Shown here one piece after another: positions 1 to 6,283 of a stretch of 6,363 bases of DNA; position 1 is the stretch's first letter; each line of letters begins with the position of its first letter. The notes beneath the pieces were generated by a model. It was not told the origin of the DNA. It searched no databases and was given only the letters and a program-made list of their open reading frames with translations. Made by a program: the position numbers and the translations under genes. Source of the stretch: an uncultured Synergistales bacterium (GTDB lineage: Bacteria > Synergistota > Synergistia > Synergistales > Aminobacteriaceae); the NCBI GenBank assembly GCA_905236605.1, contig CAJORD010000201.1:1-6363 (forward strand), written 5' to 3'.

Positions 1-845
1 AAAAAATGGGAATGGTGTTTCAGTCATTTAATTTGTTCGGACATCTCACGGTCATTGAAAATATTATGCTTGCTCCAGTGAAATTAAAAGGAGTCAGCAG
101 ACAAGACGCATTTGATAATGGCATGAGACTCTTGCGTCAGGTCGGACTTTCTGAAAAAATGCTGAATTATCCTCACGAACTCTCAGGCGGTCAGAAACAG
201 AGAATCGCAATCGCCCGTGCCCTCGCAATGGATCCGAGCGTCATACTTTTTGATGAGCCTACAAGCGCACTTGATCCCACTATGGTCGGAGAAGTCCAGG
301 CAGTAATCAAAGATTTTGCCAAAACTGGTAAAACGATGATGATCGTAACTCACGAAATGAATTTTGCGCGCACTGTCAGCAATCGAGTTTTTTACATGGA
401 CGAAGGCGGAATTTATGAAGACGGAAGCCCACAACAGATTTTCGGCTCTCCCAAGCGCGACAAGACTCGAAGATTTATTCAACGACTCAAAGTTCTTGAG
501 ATAAAAATTAACAGCAAGGATTATGATTTTCCTGCGACAGTCGCAAGCATCGAGAACTATTGCAGGAAAAATCTCGTTGCTAATCGCATATGCAATCATC
601 TTCAGCTTGCTTTTGAAGAACTTGTGCAACAAATACTGCTTCCCGGTCTTGAAAAGCCTGAAGTTGATATAGTGATTGAGTACTCAGAAGAAAAAAATGA
701 AGCTATCATGAACATCAATCACGGATTGAAGGGCGAAAATCCTTTAGATACGGCTGATGAATTATCCATGAGCGTCTTGAAGGGAATTGCAGAGAATATC
801 GAGTCTGATAGCGAAACCGGAACTATCAAATTATTTATTCATTAA
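1..845 (+). CDS. Polar amino-acid ABC transporter ATPase (GlnQ/HisP type) with extra C-terminal ATPase-like domain; 5' end outside window
   Basis: This is the nucleotide-binding subunit of an importer for polar amino acids; it would power uptake from the cytoplasmic face of the membrane. The reading frame is open to the window edge and the Walker A (P-loop) is missing, so the gene starts upstream; the ATG at 6 is internal. Numbering from that Met, the Q-loop is VFQSFNLF (Q6), the signature LSGGQ is at 59-63, Walker B VILFDE at 79-84, the D-loop SALD follows, and the H-loop His is H116 (VTHEM). The ABC part ends near residue 160, where GlnQ/HisP proteins normally stop. About 115 further residues follow. 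Their pattern (NHLQLAFEELVQQ at 197-209, a beta-rich middle, then LSMSVLKGIAENIES and TGTIKLFI at the end) resembles the RsbW/HATPase_c_2 fold, but the usual N-box Asn and DxGxG motif are absent. The ABC identity is firm. The C-terminal assignment is inference. The substrate cannot be told, because the permease and binding-protein genes are not in view. Confidence 0.9.
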   Translation, partial: KMGMVFQSFNLFGHLTVIENIMLAPVKLKGVSRQDAFDNGMRLLRQVGLSEKMLNYPHELSGGQKQRIAIARALAMDPSVILFDEPTSALDPTMVGEVQAVIKDFAKTGKTMMIVTHEMNFARTVSNRVFYMDEGGIYEDGSPQQIFGSPKRDKTRRFIQRLKVLEIKINSKDYDFPATVASIENYCRKNLVANRICNHLQLAFEELVQQILLPGLEKPEVDIVIEYSEEKNEAIMNINHGLKGENPLDTADELSMSVLKGIAENIESDSETGTIKLFIH

Positions 846-846
846 C

Positions 847-892
847 AAAAAATCCCTCGCGCCTTAAAAAACGCAAGGGATTAAATTTTTTT
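847..892. terminator. Bidirectional intrinsic terminator between convergent genes
   Basis: Arms AATCCCTCGCG (851-861) and CGCAAGGGATT (872-882) pair over 11 positions with one C/A mismatch around a 10-base loop. On the plus strand a run of seven T (886-892) follows, and on the minus strand the A-run at 847-852 supplies the T-run. It lies just after the ABC ATPase stop, and its T-run runs into the stop codon of the convergent metal-binding gene, so it can end both transcripts. Confidence 0.85.
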
Positions 893-1106
893 ATGCCGCT
901 TCGATTTTTGAAACGTCGTAGCCTGCTTCGTCAATCGCCGATTTAATCACTTCGTCGGCAACGTCTTTTGAAAGATTTATAACCGCGGTGTTTTTTTCAA
1001 GGCTGACTTCCGCGCCGCTGACACCGTCAAGAGCTTCGAGAGCTTCTTTCACATGTCTAACGCAATTCTGGCAGCCCATGCCTTCAACGTAAATAATTTT
1101 TTTCAT
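891..1106 (-). CDS. Heavy-metal-associated (HMA) domain protein, CopZ-like
   Basis: This is a stand-alone 71-residue HMA domain, the size of CopZ-type copper chaperones, which carry Cu(I) in the cytoplasm. The metal site is GMGCQNC, with Cys12 and Cys15 as ligands, in the expected place after the first beta strand (KKIIYVEGM). Also matching the family are HVKEALEALDGVSGAEVSLEKNTAVI in the middle and the C-terminal IDEAGYDV. The ATG is 3 bases after the cstA stop codon. An AAGGCG ribosome binding site sits inside the end of cstA, so the two genes are very likely cotranscribed and translationally coupled. No copper P-type ATPase or CsoR-type regulator lies nearby, so calling it a copper chaperone rests on the domain alone; a link to CstA is possible. 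The family call is firm; the metal and partner are not known. Confidence 0.9.
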   Translation of the reverse strand: MKKIIYVEGMGCQNCVRHVKEALEALDGVSGAEVSLEKNTAVINLSKDVADEVIKSAIDEAGYDVSKIEAA

Positions 1107-1109
1107 GAC

Positions 1110-2624
1110 TTACGCCTTTTTTGTCGCCGGGATATAAACTCTTACAAGATAAATAATTGCGAACAAAACTGCAACAGCGATTCCAATTCCGTAAGCGAGA
1201 TTTCTCTCAAGCATTAAATAGCACTCAGGAGCGATGCAGAAGTATGTAACGCTAACAGCGCTCATGAACGTAGCAGGGATTGCCGCGATGAAGCCCTTGG
1301 CCGGGCCAACGTTTCTTGAAAGGTACACAGCGCCTGCCCACAAAGCTATCATCGCAAGCGTCTGGTTAGACCATGAGAAATAGCGCCATACGATTCCGTA
1401 GTCAAGGAATGAAATTGCATAGCCCGCAGCGAGTAACGGAAGAGCAAGCGCAAGACGAGGAGCAAAGCCTTTCTGGTCAATCTTGAACCAGTCCGCGAGT
1501 GTCAAACGTGCGCTTCTGAATGCTGTGTCGCCTGACGTAATCGGGCAAGCTACAACGCCGAGTAACGCAAGAATACTTCCTATAGGCCCAAGAAGTCCGA
1601 CGGAGATTTGATAGACTGATGTCGAGTTGCCGCCGCCGACTGCTAAAAGTCCTGCTGTTGAGAAGCCGCCGCCTGTCGCATTATAGAACGCGATACCGGC
1701 TGATGCCCAAATAAGAGCGATAATTCCTTCGGCTACCATTGCACCGTAGAACACGAAACGCCCCTGACGCTCTGAAGTTAAGCAGCGCGCCATCATCGGA
1801 GACTGTGTAGCATGGAATCCCGAAATAGCTCCGCAAGCAACCGTTATGAACATTAAAGGCCAGATAGGCATCGTGTCAGCCTTCGGGTGCATGTTATAAA
1901 GTCCTTCCCAAAGTTCGATCATTGGCTTCGTGCCTTGAATGTGATTGTAGACAGTTACGCCGCCGATTCCGATTGCCATGAAGATTAAGCAAAGTCCGAA
2001 CAACGGATAAATTTTTCCGATGACCTTATCAATAGGAAGAAGAGTAGCAAGGAAATAATAAACAAGAATTATTACCGTTAAAATCTTTGTCCACTCTGCT
2101 GTGGTGTAGCCCATGACGGTTGCAGCAGCTCCACCAGCTCCTACAGCTCCGCTCGTACCCTGCGTAATCATTAAGGCAAGAAGTCCAGCCGGTCCGACCA
2201 TGAACACGACGCCGACCATGACGAGCAACACAACCGAGAACAGGCGCATAACCTGAAGCATGAAGCCGCCAAGATATTTGCCCGTGATTTCTGAAACGCT
2301 CGCGCCGTCGTTACGGACTGAAAGCATTCCGACAAGATAATCATGAACAGCTCCGGCTAAAATCGTTCCGAAGACGATCCACAAATAAACCTGCGGCCCC
2401 CAAATAGCGCCGGTTAAAGCTCCAAATATAGGGCCAAGGCCCGCAATGTTAAGAAGCTGAATTAAGAACGCTCTGCCCGGTGTGATGGGAACATAGTCAA
2501 CTCCGTCCGGGTGTTGAACGCAAGGTGTTTTTCTGTCGTCGGGCGCGAAAATTGCATTAACGATTCCGCCGTAAATAAGATAGCCAAGAATCAAAATAAC
2601 AAGGCCGCCTAAAAACGAATACAT
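1110..2624 (-). CDS. cstA: Carbon starvation protein A family transporter (short CstA type)
   Basis: This is an integral membrane transporter of the CstA family (Pfam CstA), whose studied members take up peptides or pyruvate. The protein has 504 residues and many hydrophobic segments across its length, starting with residues 3-26. Family hallmarks are the block GLGPIFGALTGAIWGPQVYLW (split: GLGPIFGAL 62-70, GAIWGPQVY 72-80), AGAVHDY (90-96), ACGAISGFHATQSP (263-276), ITSGDTAFRSARL (362-373 region) and WRYFSWSNQTLA (413-424). It is shorter than E. coli CstA (about 700 residues), as is usual for the compact forms in anaerobes. The start is the ATG at 2624: AAAGGAGAT (2639-2631) lies 8 bases ahead of it. 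A TTG at 2642 in the same frame would place that site inside the gene and is less likely. The usual small partner YbdD/YjiX does not follow; an HMA-domain gene follows instead. The substrate cannot be read from sequence. Confidence 0.93.
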   Translation of the reverse strand: MYSFLGGLVILILGYLIYGGIVNAIFAPDDRKTPCVQHPDGVDYVPITPGRAFLIQLLNIAGLGPIFGALTGAIWGPQVYLWIVFGTILAGAVHDYLVGMLSVRNDGASVSEITGKYLGGFMLQVMRLFSVVLLVMVGVVFMVGPAGLLALMITQGTSGAVGAGGAAATVMGYTTAEWTKILTVIILVYYFLATLLPIDKVIGKIYPLFGLCLIFMAIGIGGVTVYNHIQGTKPMIELWEGLYNMHPKADTMPIWPLMFITVACGAISGFHATQSPMMARCLTSERQGRFVFYGAMVAEGIIALIWASAGIAFYNATGGGFSTAGLLAVGGGNSTSVYQISVGLLGPIGSILALLGVVACPITSGDTAFRSARLTLADWFKIDQKGFAPRLALALPLLAAGYAISFLDYGIVWRYFSWSNQTLAMIALWAGAVYLSRNVGPAKGFIAAIPATFMSAVSVTYFCIAPECYLMLERNLAYGIGIAVAVLFAIIYLVRVYIPATKKA

Positions 2625-2630
2625 AAAAAA

Positions 2631-2639
2631 ATCTCCTTT
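2631..2639 (-). promoter_or_regulatory. Ribosome binding site that fixes the cstA start
   Basis: Read on the minus strand this is AAAGGAGAT. The AGGAG core is 8 bases before the ATG at 2624. It overlaps the codons that would follow an alternative TTG start at 2642, which argues for the shorter 504-residue protein. Confidence 0.85.
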
Positions 2640-2646
2640 CAAAATT

Positions 2647-2652
2647 TATAAT
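2647..2652 (+). promoter_or_regulatory. Candidate -10 box for the S4-domain gene
   Basis: A perfect TATAAT faces the rqcP-like gene. No good -35 hexamer lies 16-18 bases upstream; that stretch is A-rich and falls at the start of cstA. If used, transcription would begin near 2659, at the inverted repeat. The region is AT-rich, so a chance match is possible. Confidence 0.35.
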
Positions 2653-2658
2653 AAAAGA

Positions 2659-2673
2659 ATCGATGTAATCGAT
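2659..2673. repeat. Inverted repeat ATCGAT-GTA-ATCGAT, possible operator
   Basis: Two ATCGAT half-sites are separated by 3 bases. Since ATCGAT is its own reverse complement, the element is both a direct and an inverted repeat. It lies in the divergent gap and covers the predicted start points of both candidate promoters (about 2659 for plus, about 2670 for minus), where a repressor could act on both genes. No regulator gene is adjacent. Function is inferred from position only. Confidence 0.4.
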
Positions 2674-2676
2674 AAA

Positions 2677-2704
2677 ATTTTAGTCGTTTAAGATTTTTAC
2701 GCAA
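2677..2704 (-). promoter_or_regulatory. Candidate promoter for cstA
   Basis: On the minus strand TTGCGT (2704-2699) and TAAAAT (2682-2677) are separated by 16 bases, giving a start near 2670 and a leader of about 45 bases before the cstA ATG. An alternative minus-strand -10, TATTAT (2653-2648), has only a weak -35 (TTATCG or TTTATC). Confidence 0.4.
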
Positions 2705-2721
2705 GGGGGAAAAGATTTTTT

Positions 2722-3003
2722 ATGAGACTGGATAAATTTTTGAAACTCGCGCGGCTTGTCAAGCGTCGGACAGTTGCGCAAGAAATGATCGAATTAGGCG
2801 CTGTTCGTCTTGAAGGTCGTGAGTGCAAACCGTCAGCCGAAGTTCGCGAAGGAAACATTATCGAAATCGCGTATATAAATCGCGTCTTGAAAGTCCGTGT
2901 TACGTGCGCAGACGAAGCAATTTTGAAACGTCCGAAGACAATTTCGTGGGAACAAATCGACGAACGACCGGTTAAACCTGACGAACAACCGTTTGAAAAT
3001 TAA
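2722..3003 (+). CDS. rqcP: S4-domain RNA-binding protein, RqcP-like (YabO/Hsp15 family)
   Basis: This is a small cytoplasmic S4-domain protein. In Bacillus subtilis, RqcP (YabO) binds stalled 50S subunits and helps RqcH add alanine tails to nascent chains during ribosome-associated quality control. The N-terminus MRLDKFLKLARLVKRRTVAQ follows the B. subtilis pattern (MRLDKFLK..RL.KRRT.A) closely, with R2, D4 and R16 kept. The S4 fold covers roughly residues 1-60 (LGAVRLEGRECKPSAEV, then REGNIIEIAY), followed by a charged tail. At 93 residues it has the usual length. An AAGGGGGA site (2703-2710) lies 11 bases before the ATG, a slightly long spacing. It stands 85 bases before eno, and since no clear terminator separates them, some readthrough into eno is possible. 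RqcP is preferred over Hsp15 (about 130 residues in E. coli) because of size and the N-terminal match. No rqcH is in view. Confidence 0.85.
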   Translation: MRLDKFLKLARLVKRRTVAQEMIELGAVRLEGRECKPSAEVREGNIIEIAYINRVLKVRVTCADEAILKRPKTISWEQIDERPVKPDEQPFEN

Positions 3004-3025
3004 TTTTTCTTTCAGAAATTCCTAA

Positions 3026-3041
3026 AATCTTATTCAAGATT
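3026..3041. repeat. Inverted repeat AATCTT-ATTC-AAGATT in the eno promoter region
   Basis: Six-base arms with a 4-base centre end directly before the TG and TATAAT of the eno -10 box. A protein bound here would contact the -35/-10 spacer. It could equally be chance in AT-rich DNA. Confidence 0.35.
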
Positions 3042-3042
3042 G

Positions 3043-3048
3043 TATAAT
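3043..3048 (+). promoter_or_regulatory. Probable -10 box of the eno promoter
   Basis: A perfect TATAAT preceded by TG lies 40 bases before the eno start, giving an expected start point near 3055. The -35 region 17-18 bases upstream (TTCCTA or TCCTAA) is weak. A 14-base AT-only palindrome (3059-3072) falls at the start of the leader, just before the ribosome binding site. Confidence 0.6.
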
Positions 3049-3073
3049 ACCGAAGATTATAAAAATTTTTATC

Positions 3074-3080
3074 AGGAGGT
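3074..3080 (+). promoter_or_regulatory. Consensus ribosome binding site of eno
   Basis: AGGAGGT is a full match to the 16S rRNA anti-Shine-Dalgarno core. The AGGAGG ends 9 bases before the ATG at 3089, which supports that start and suits high expression of a glycolytic enzyme. Confidence 0.85.
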
Positions 3081-3088
3081 TTTTTTCA

Positions 3089-4381
3089 ATGGCATCAATA
3101 ATTGGTATTCATGCCCGTGAAATTCTTGACTCAAGAGGAAATCCTACACTCGAAGCAGAAGTATATCTTGAAGACGGTACAATGGGACGCGCTGCGGTTC
3201 CTTCAGGAGCGTCAACGGGAGTTCATGAAGCATTAGAACTTCGCGACAAAGAAGCACGTTACGGCGGCAAAGGTGTTCAGCACGCTGTCGAGAACGTCAA
3301 CGAGAAAATCGCCCCCGAAATTTTGGGAATGGACGCTGACGACCAGGGCGCGCTTGACAGAGCCATGATCGCCCTTGACGGCACAGACGGAAAATCGAAG
3401 CTCGGCGCTAATGCTTTGCTCGGTGTATCAATGGCCAACGCTCGCGCGGCTGCTGACTCACACGGCCTCCCGCTTTATGTCTGGCTTGGCGGAATCGGCG
3501 GCGGCTTGCTTCCTACTCCTATGATGAACGTCATCAACGGCGGCGCACATGCTGATAGCACCGTTGACTTCCAAGAATTTATGATTGTCCCGCATAACTC
3601 AAAGACATTCGCTGAAGCTCTTAGAATGGGCGCGGAAGTTTATCACGCGTTAAAGAGCTGCGTCAAAGGCCGCGGATATTCGACCGGCGTAGGCGACGAA
3701 GGCGGATTTGCTCCCAACCTCAAAGACAATCGCGAAGCCCTTGATCTTTTAATGGAAGCTGTCAACAAGGCTGGCTACACTCCGGGAACTGATGTAAGCT
3801 TTGCTCTTGACGTCGCGTCATCAGAATTTTTCAACACCGAAAAGAATAAATATATCTTCACGAAGAGCGGCGGCGCTGAATACACTTCCGGCGAGCTCGT
3901 CAAACTCTATGAAGACCTCGTAGCGAATTACCCCGTAATCTCAATCGAAGACGGTTGCGCCGAAGACGATTGGGAAGGCTGGGCGAACCTCACTGCGGCC
4001 CTTGGCAAAAAAATTCAGCTTGTTGGTGATGACCTCTTCGTAACGAATCCTAAAATTCTTGAGCGCGGAATTTCACAGGGAATTGCAAACGCCGTTCTTG
4101 TAAAACTGAATCAGATTGGAACGGTCAGCGAAACAATGCAGGTTATCCAGATGGCAGCCGATGCAGGTTACGCGGCAGTCGTTTCTCACCGTTCGGGCGA
4201 GACAGCGGACACTTTCATTGCGGACTTGGCAGTAGCGACACGCGCCGGCCAGATTAAAACCGGAAGTATCGCACGCACTGACAGAATCGCGAAGTACAAT
4301 CAGCTTCTTAGAATCGAAGAGCAGCTTGGCGACACGGCGAAGTACGCAGGACTTACAAAATATTCGCCTATGTGGAAGTAA
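3089..4381 (+). CDS. eno: Enolase (phosphopyruvate hydratase)
   Basis: This enzyme converts 2-phosphoglycerate to phosphoenolpyruvate in glycolysis and gluconeogenesis, in the cytoplasm, using Mg2+. At 430 residues it is full length. By comparison with the well-studied yeast enzyme, the expected residues are in place: the mobile loop SGAST (39-43), H154 and E163 (GGAH and FQEFM), E204 in GDEGGFAP, Mg ligands D241 (ALDVASSEF), E287 (SIEDG) and D314 (VGDDLF), catalytic base K339 inside the signature LVKLNQIGTVSET, SHRSGET (366-372) with H367 and R368, and K390. The N-terminal IHAREILDSRGNPT is typical. It has its own -10 box and a consensus ribosome binding site, so it is probably expressed mainly from its own promoter. 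A hairpin region follows before yajC. Nothing is missing or unusual in the protein. Confidence 0.99.
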   Translation: MASIIGIHAREILDSRGNPTLEAEVYLEDGTMGRAAVPSGASTGVHEALELRDKEARYGGKGVQHAVENVNEKIAPEILGMDADDQGALDRAMIALDGTDGKSKLGANALLGVSMANARAAADSHGLPLYVWLGGIGGGLLPTPMMNVINGGAHADSTVDFQEFMIVPHNSKTFAEALRMGAEVYHALKSCVKGRGYSTGVGDEGGFAPNLKDNREALDLLMEAVNKAGYTPGTDVSFALDVASSEFFNTEKNKYIFTKSGGAEYTSGELVKLYEDLVANYPVISIEDGCAEDDWEGWANLTAALGKKIQLVGDDLFVTNPKILERGISQGIANAVLVKLNQIGTVSETMQVIQMAADAGYAAVVSHRSGETADTFIADLAVATRAGQIKTGSIARTDRIAKYNQLLRIEEQLGDTAKYAGLTKYSPMWK

Positions 4382-4389
4382 GACAAAGC

Positions 4390-4415
4390 AAGTAGGAGTT
4401 AGGAAGTAGGAATTA
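4390..4415 (+). repeat. Tandem 12-base repeat after eno
   Basis: AAGTAGGAGTTA (4390-4401) and AAGTAGGAATTA (4404-4415) differ at one base and are separated by GG. Both can pair with the downstream complementary arm TTCCTAATTCCT (4426-4437), so the repeat creates two competing hairpins. Confidence 0.7.
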
Positions 4416-4452
4416 AAAAATCTTTTTCCTAATTCCTTTCTCCGAATTTTTT
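4394..4452 (+). terminator. Probable eno terminator hairpin with two alternative pairings
   Basis: AGGAGTTAGGAA (4394-4405) can pair with TTCCTAATTCCT (4426-4437) over 12 positions with one G-U pair. Alternatively AGGAATTA (4408-4415) pairs with TAATTCCT (4430-4437), and A-T pairs inside extend that stem with a CC bulge. A run of six T (4447-4452) starts about 10 bases after the arm, farther than in a classical terminator, so efficiency is uncertain. The stem is AT-rich. It lies between eno and the Sec operon. Confidence 0.5.
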
Positions 4453-4485
4453 CATTAAATTTATAACGAAAGGGATTTTTTTAAT

Positions 4486-4890
4486 ATGGCTGAATCAACA
4501 ACAGCAGTATCGCCGTGCGGAGGCTCAGCGCCTTCTGGTTCGAGTTCAGGCGGAGCAGCAGGGACAGGAGCCGAAGGAGCAGCGCAGGGCGGACTTATGG
4601 GAATGTTTTTCCCGCTGATAATTTTCATTCTGATTTTTTATTTCTTTATTATTCGTCCTCAAAAGAAACGCGATAAACAACATAGCAACATGATAGCCGG
4701 CATAAATCGTGGCGATCAAATTGTAACGGTGGGCGGCTTCTTAGGAACAGTCCGCGAAGTTCGTGATGACACTTTCCAAATTGAAATAGCCGAAGGCGTT
4801 CGCGTCAGAATTTTGAAATCGGCTGTCCAGACTAAACGCGCCAATACAAATACAAACGCAACAAACGAAAATCAGGGGGCAGCATCTTAA
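4486..4890 (+). CDS. yajC: Sec translocase accessory subunit YajC
   Basis: YajC is a small single-pass membrane protein that joins SecD and SecF in the accessory complex of SecYEG. Of 134 residues, one membrane segment (about 38-57, GMFFPLIIFILIFYFFII) is followed by the family signature RPQKKR (57-62), and then by a cytoplasmic domain with GINRGDQIVTVGGFLGTV (72-89) and VRVRILKSAVQ (105-115). The N-terminal 37 residues are rich in Gly, Ser and Ala and longer than the short lead in E. coli YajC; Cys11 has no lipobox before it. The C-terminal tail is rich in Asn and Thr. The AAAGGGAT site (4469-4476) has a long spacing of about 11 bases from its GGG to the ATG. It is the first gene of yajC-secD-secF; a weak TATAAC (4462-4467) could be part of a promoter. 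Confidence 0.95.
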   Translation: MAESTTAVSPCGGSAPSGSSSGGAAGTGAEGAAQGGLMGMFFPLIIFILIFYFFIIRPQKKRDKQHSNMIAGINRGDQIVTVGGFLGTVREVRDDTFQIEIAEGVRVRILKSAVQTKRANTNTNATNENQGAAS

Positions 4891-4891
4891 T

Positions 4892-6283
4892 ATGAATCGT
4901 ACCGACAAGTTACGCCTCATTATAGTTTTAGTTGTAGTTTTAGGGGCGTTATGTTTTGCGTGGCTCGAAAGGGACGGCCTTAACTTAGGGCTTGACCTCA
5001 AGGGCGGCGCTCATATAGTTTTGCAGGCGAAGGACACTCCCGAAAATCCTTTGCGTGATGACAGCATTGACAGATTGCTCGCGGTCTTGAGAAACAGAAT
5101 CGACCAGTATGGCGTAGCAGAGCCGATTATTCAAAAGAGCGGAAGCGATCGAATTATTGTTGACTTACCGGGCATTCAAGACCCTGCAGCGGCACTCGAA
5201 TTAATCGGACGTACTGCGCAGATGGATTTCCGCGAAGTCATTGACTCAACAGGAAGAAATTTACCCGTTGAACCGCAGCGAAGAAATTACGACACTGATA
5301 TTCAATTTGTAGATGCTCAAGAGCGTTGGCGCAATGAAATCGCGAAATTGAGCAACGCGAGCGCGGATTTAGTTGCACGTTCAAAGACTACTGAAGGCTC
5401 AATCGTCGTGCCCGGTGAAGACGCAGGAACATTTTATTTACTTGGGCCTGTGGTCTTGTCGGGAAAAGATTTAGTGAACGCCGAAATGAATCCCGACAGC
5501 TTAGGCCGAATGGGCGTTTCTCTTGAATTTAATTCCGAAGGCGCGCGGCTCTTTGAGGAAGCTACAGCGCGAATGATTGGCCGTCAGCTTGCTATCGTGC
5601 TTGACAACGTAGTAATCTCTGCTCCTGTCGTTCAAGATAGAATCGCGGGCGGTCATGCTCAAATTACGGGACGCTTCACAGCTGAAGAGGCCGGACGACT
5701 TGCAATTATGTTGAAGGCCGGAGCTTTGCCAGTCGCTGTTGAAATCGCCGAAAATAGATCCGTAGGCCCGAGCCTTGGAGCCGACTCTATACGTCAAGGA
5801 CTTCAAGCGGGCTTATTTGGCGCGGCTATGGTGCTTGTGTTCATGCTGCTGTTCTATCATTTTAGAGGACTTGCTGCGGATTTGGCCTTGGCCGTTACGA
5901 TTGTCTTAATCTTCGCCGGATTAATCGCTTTCAACGCTACTTTGACATTGCCGGGCATCGCTGGAATTATCTTAACTTTAGGAATGGCCGTTGACGGCAA
6001 CGTCTTGATATATGAAAGAATCCGTGAAGAACAGAACGCCGGTAAAACTCCAATGGCGGCACTTGACGCAGGATTTAGAAAAGCTCTCGTTACTATCCTT
6101 GACAGTAACATCACAACTTTAATCGCAGCTCTTGTGCTCTTCTATTTTGGGTCCGGTTCGGTGCGCGGCTTCGGCGTAACGCTCTCTGTCGGACTTGTCG
6201 CGAGCGTCTTCGCTAACGTTGTAGTAACACGCGCAATTTTGCAATTATTCGTCAAGCGCGGAAAGGAGATTGTTAAGAGATGA
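4892..6283 (+). CDS. secD: Protein translocase subunit SecD
   Basis: SecD works with SecF, driven by the proton gradient, to pull exported proteins through SecYEG on the outer side of the membrane; it belongs to the RND superfamily. The 463 residues show the expected order: membrane segment 1 (about 8-24), GLDLKGGAHIVLQ (33-45), a large external P1 domain with DRLLAVLRNRIDQYGVAEP (60-78) and GRTAQMDFR (106-114), then VSLEFNSEGARLFEEAT (209-225), LDNVVISAPVV (237-247), and five membrane segments from about 303 to 452. The key segment GMAVDGNVLIYERIREE (364-380) carries D368, the counterpart of the conserved proton-relay Asp. It is shorter than E. coli SecD (615) because the P1 region is smaller, as in many non-proteobacteria. 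Its ATG is 1 base after the yajC stop; AGGGGG (4874-4879) is 12 bases away, so translation coupling is likely. It overlaps secF by 4 bases. Confidence 0.98.
   Translation: MNRTDKLRLIIVLVVVLGALCFAWLERDGLNLGLDLKGGAHIVLQAKDTPENPLRDDSIDRLLAVLRNRIDQYGVAEPIIQKSGSDRIIVDLPGIQDPAAALELIGRTAQMDFREVIDSTGRNLPVEPQRRNYDTDIQFVDAQERWRNEIAKLSNASADLVARSKTTEGSIVVPGEDAGTFYLLGPVVLSGKDLVNAEMNPDSLGRMGVSLEFNSEGARLFEEATARMIGRQLAIVLDNVVISAPVVQDRIAGGHAQITGRFTAEEAGRLAIMLKAGALPVAVEIAENRSVGPSLGADSIRQGLQAGLFGAAMVLVFMLLFYHFRGLAADLALAVTIVLIFAGLIAFNATLTLPGIAGIILTLGMAVDGNVLIYERIREEQNAGKTPMAALDAGFRKALVTILDSNITTLIAALVLFYFGSGSVRGFGVTLSVGLVASVFANVVVTRAILQLFVKRGKEIVKR

Noticed and set aside
183..632. A 149-codon open frame on the minus strand inside the ABC ATPase gene
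   Set aside because: It is antisense to firm ABC motifs (LSGGQ, Walker B, H-loop), has no recognisable domain, and reads as a shadow of the plus-strand coding frame.
2625..2642. Six-residue longer CstA starting at TTG 2642
   Set aside because: The strong AAAGGAGAT site would then be inside the gene; it is ideally placed for the ATG at 2624.
2990..3025. Possible terminator after the rqcP-like gene
   Set aside because: The sequence is T-rich, but only very short AT-only pairings are available, so no convincing stem precedes the T-run.
4390..4437. Possible CRISPR-like or satellite repeat after eno
   Set aside because: There are only two short copies with a 2-base gap, and no spacers or cas genes; a terminator-associated duplication explains it better.
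4741..5001. Minus-strand open frame across the yajC/secD junction
   Set aside because: It is antisense to well-conserved YajC and SecD segments and its protein has no family features.
5501..6114. Two minus-strand open frames (5501-5806 and 5857-6114) within secD
   Set aside because: Both lie opposite highly conserved SecD motifs and show no ribosome binding site or domain that I can recognise.
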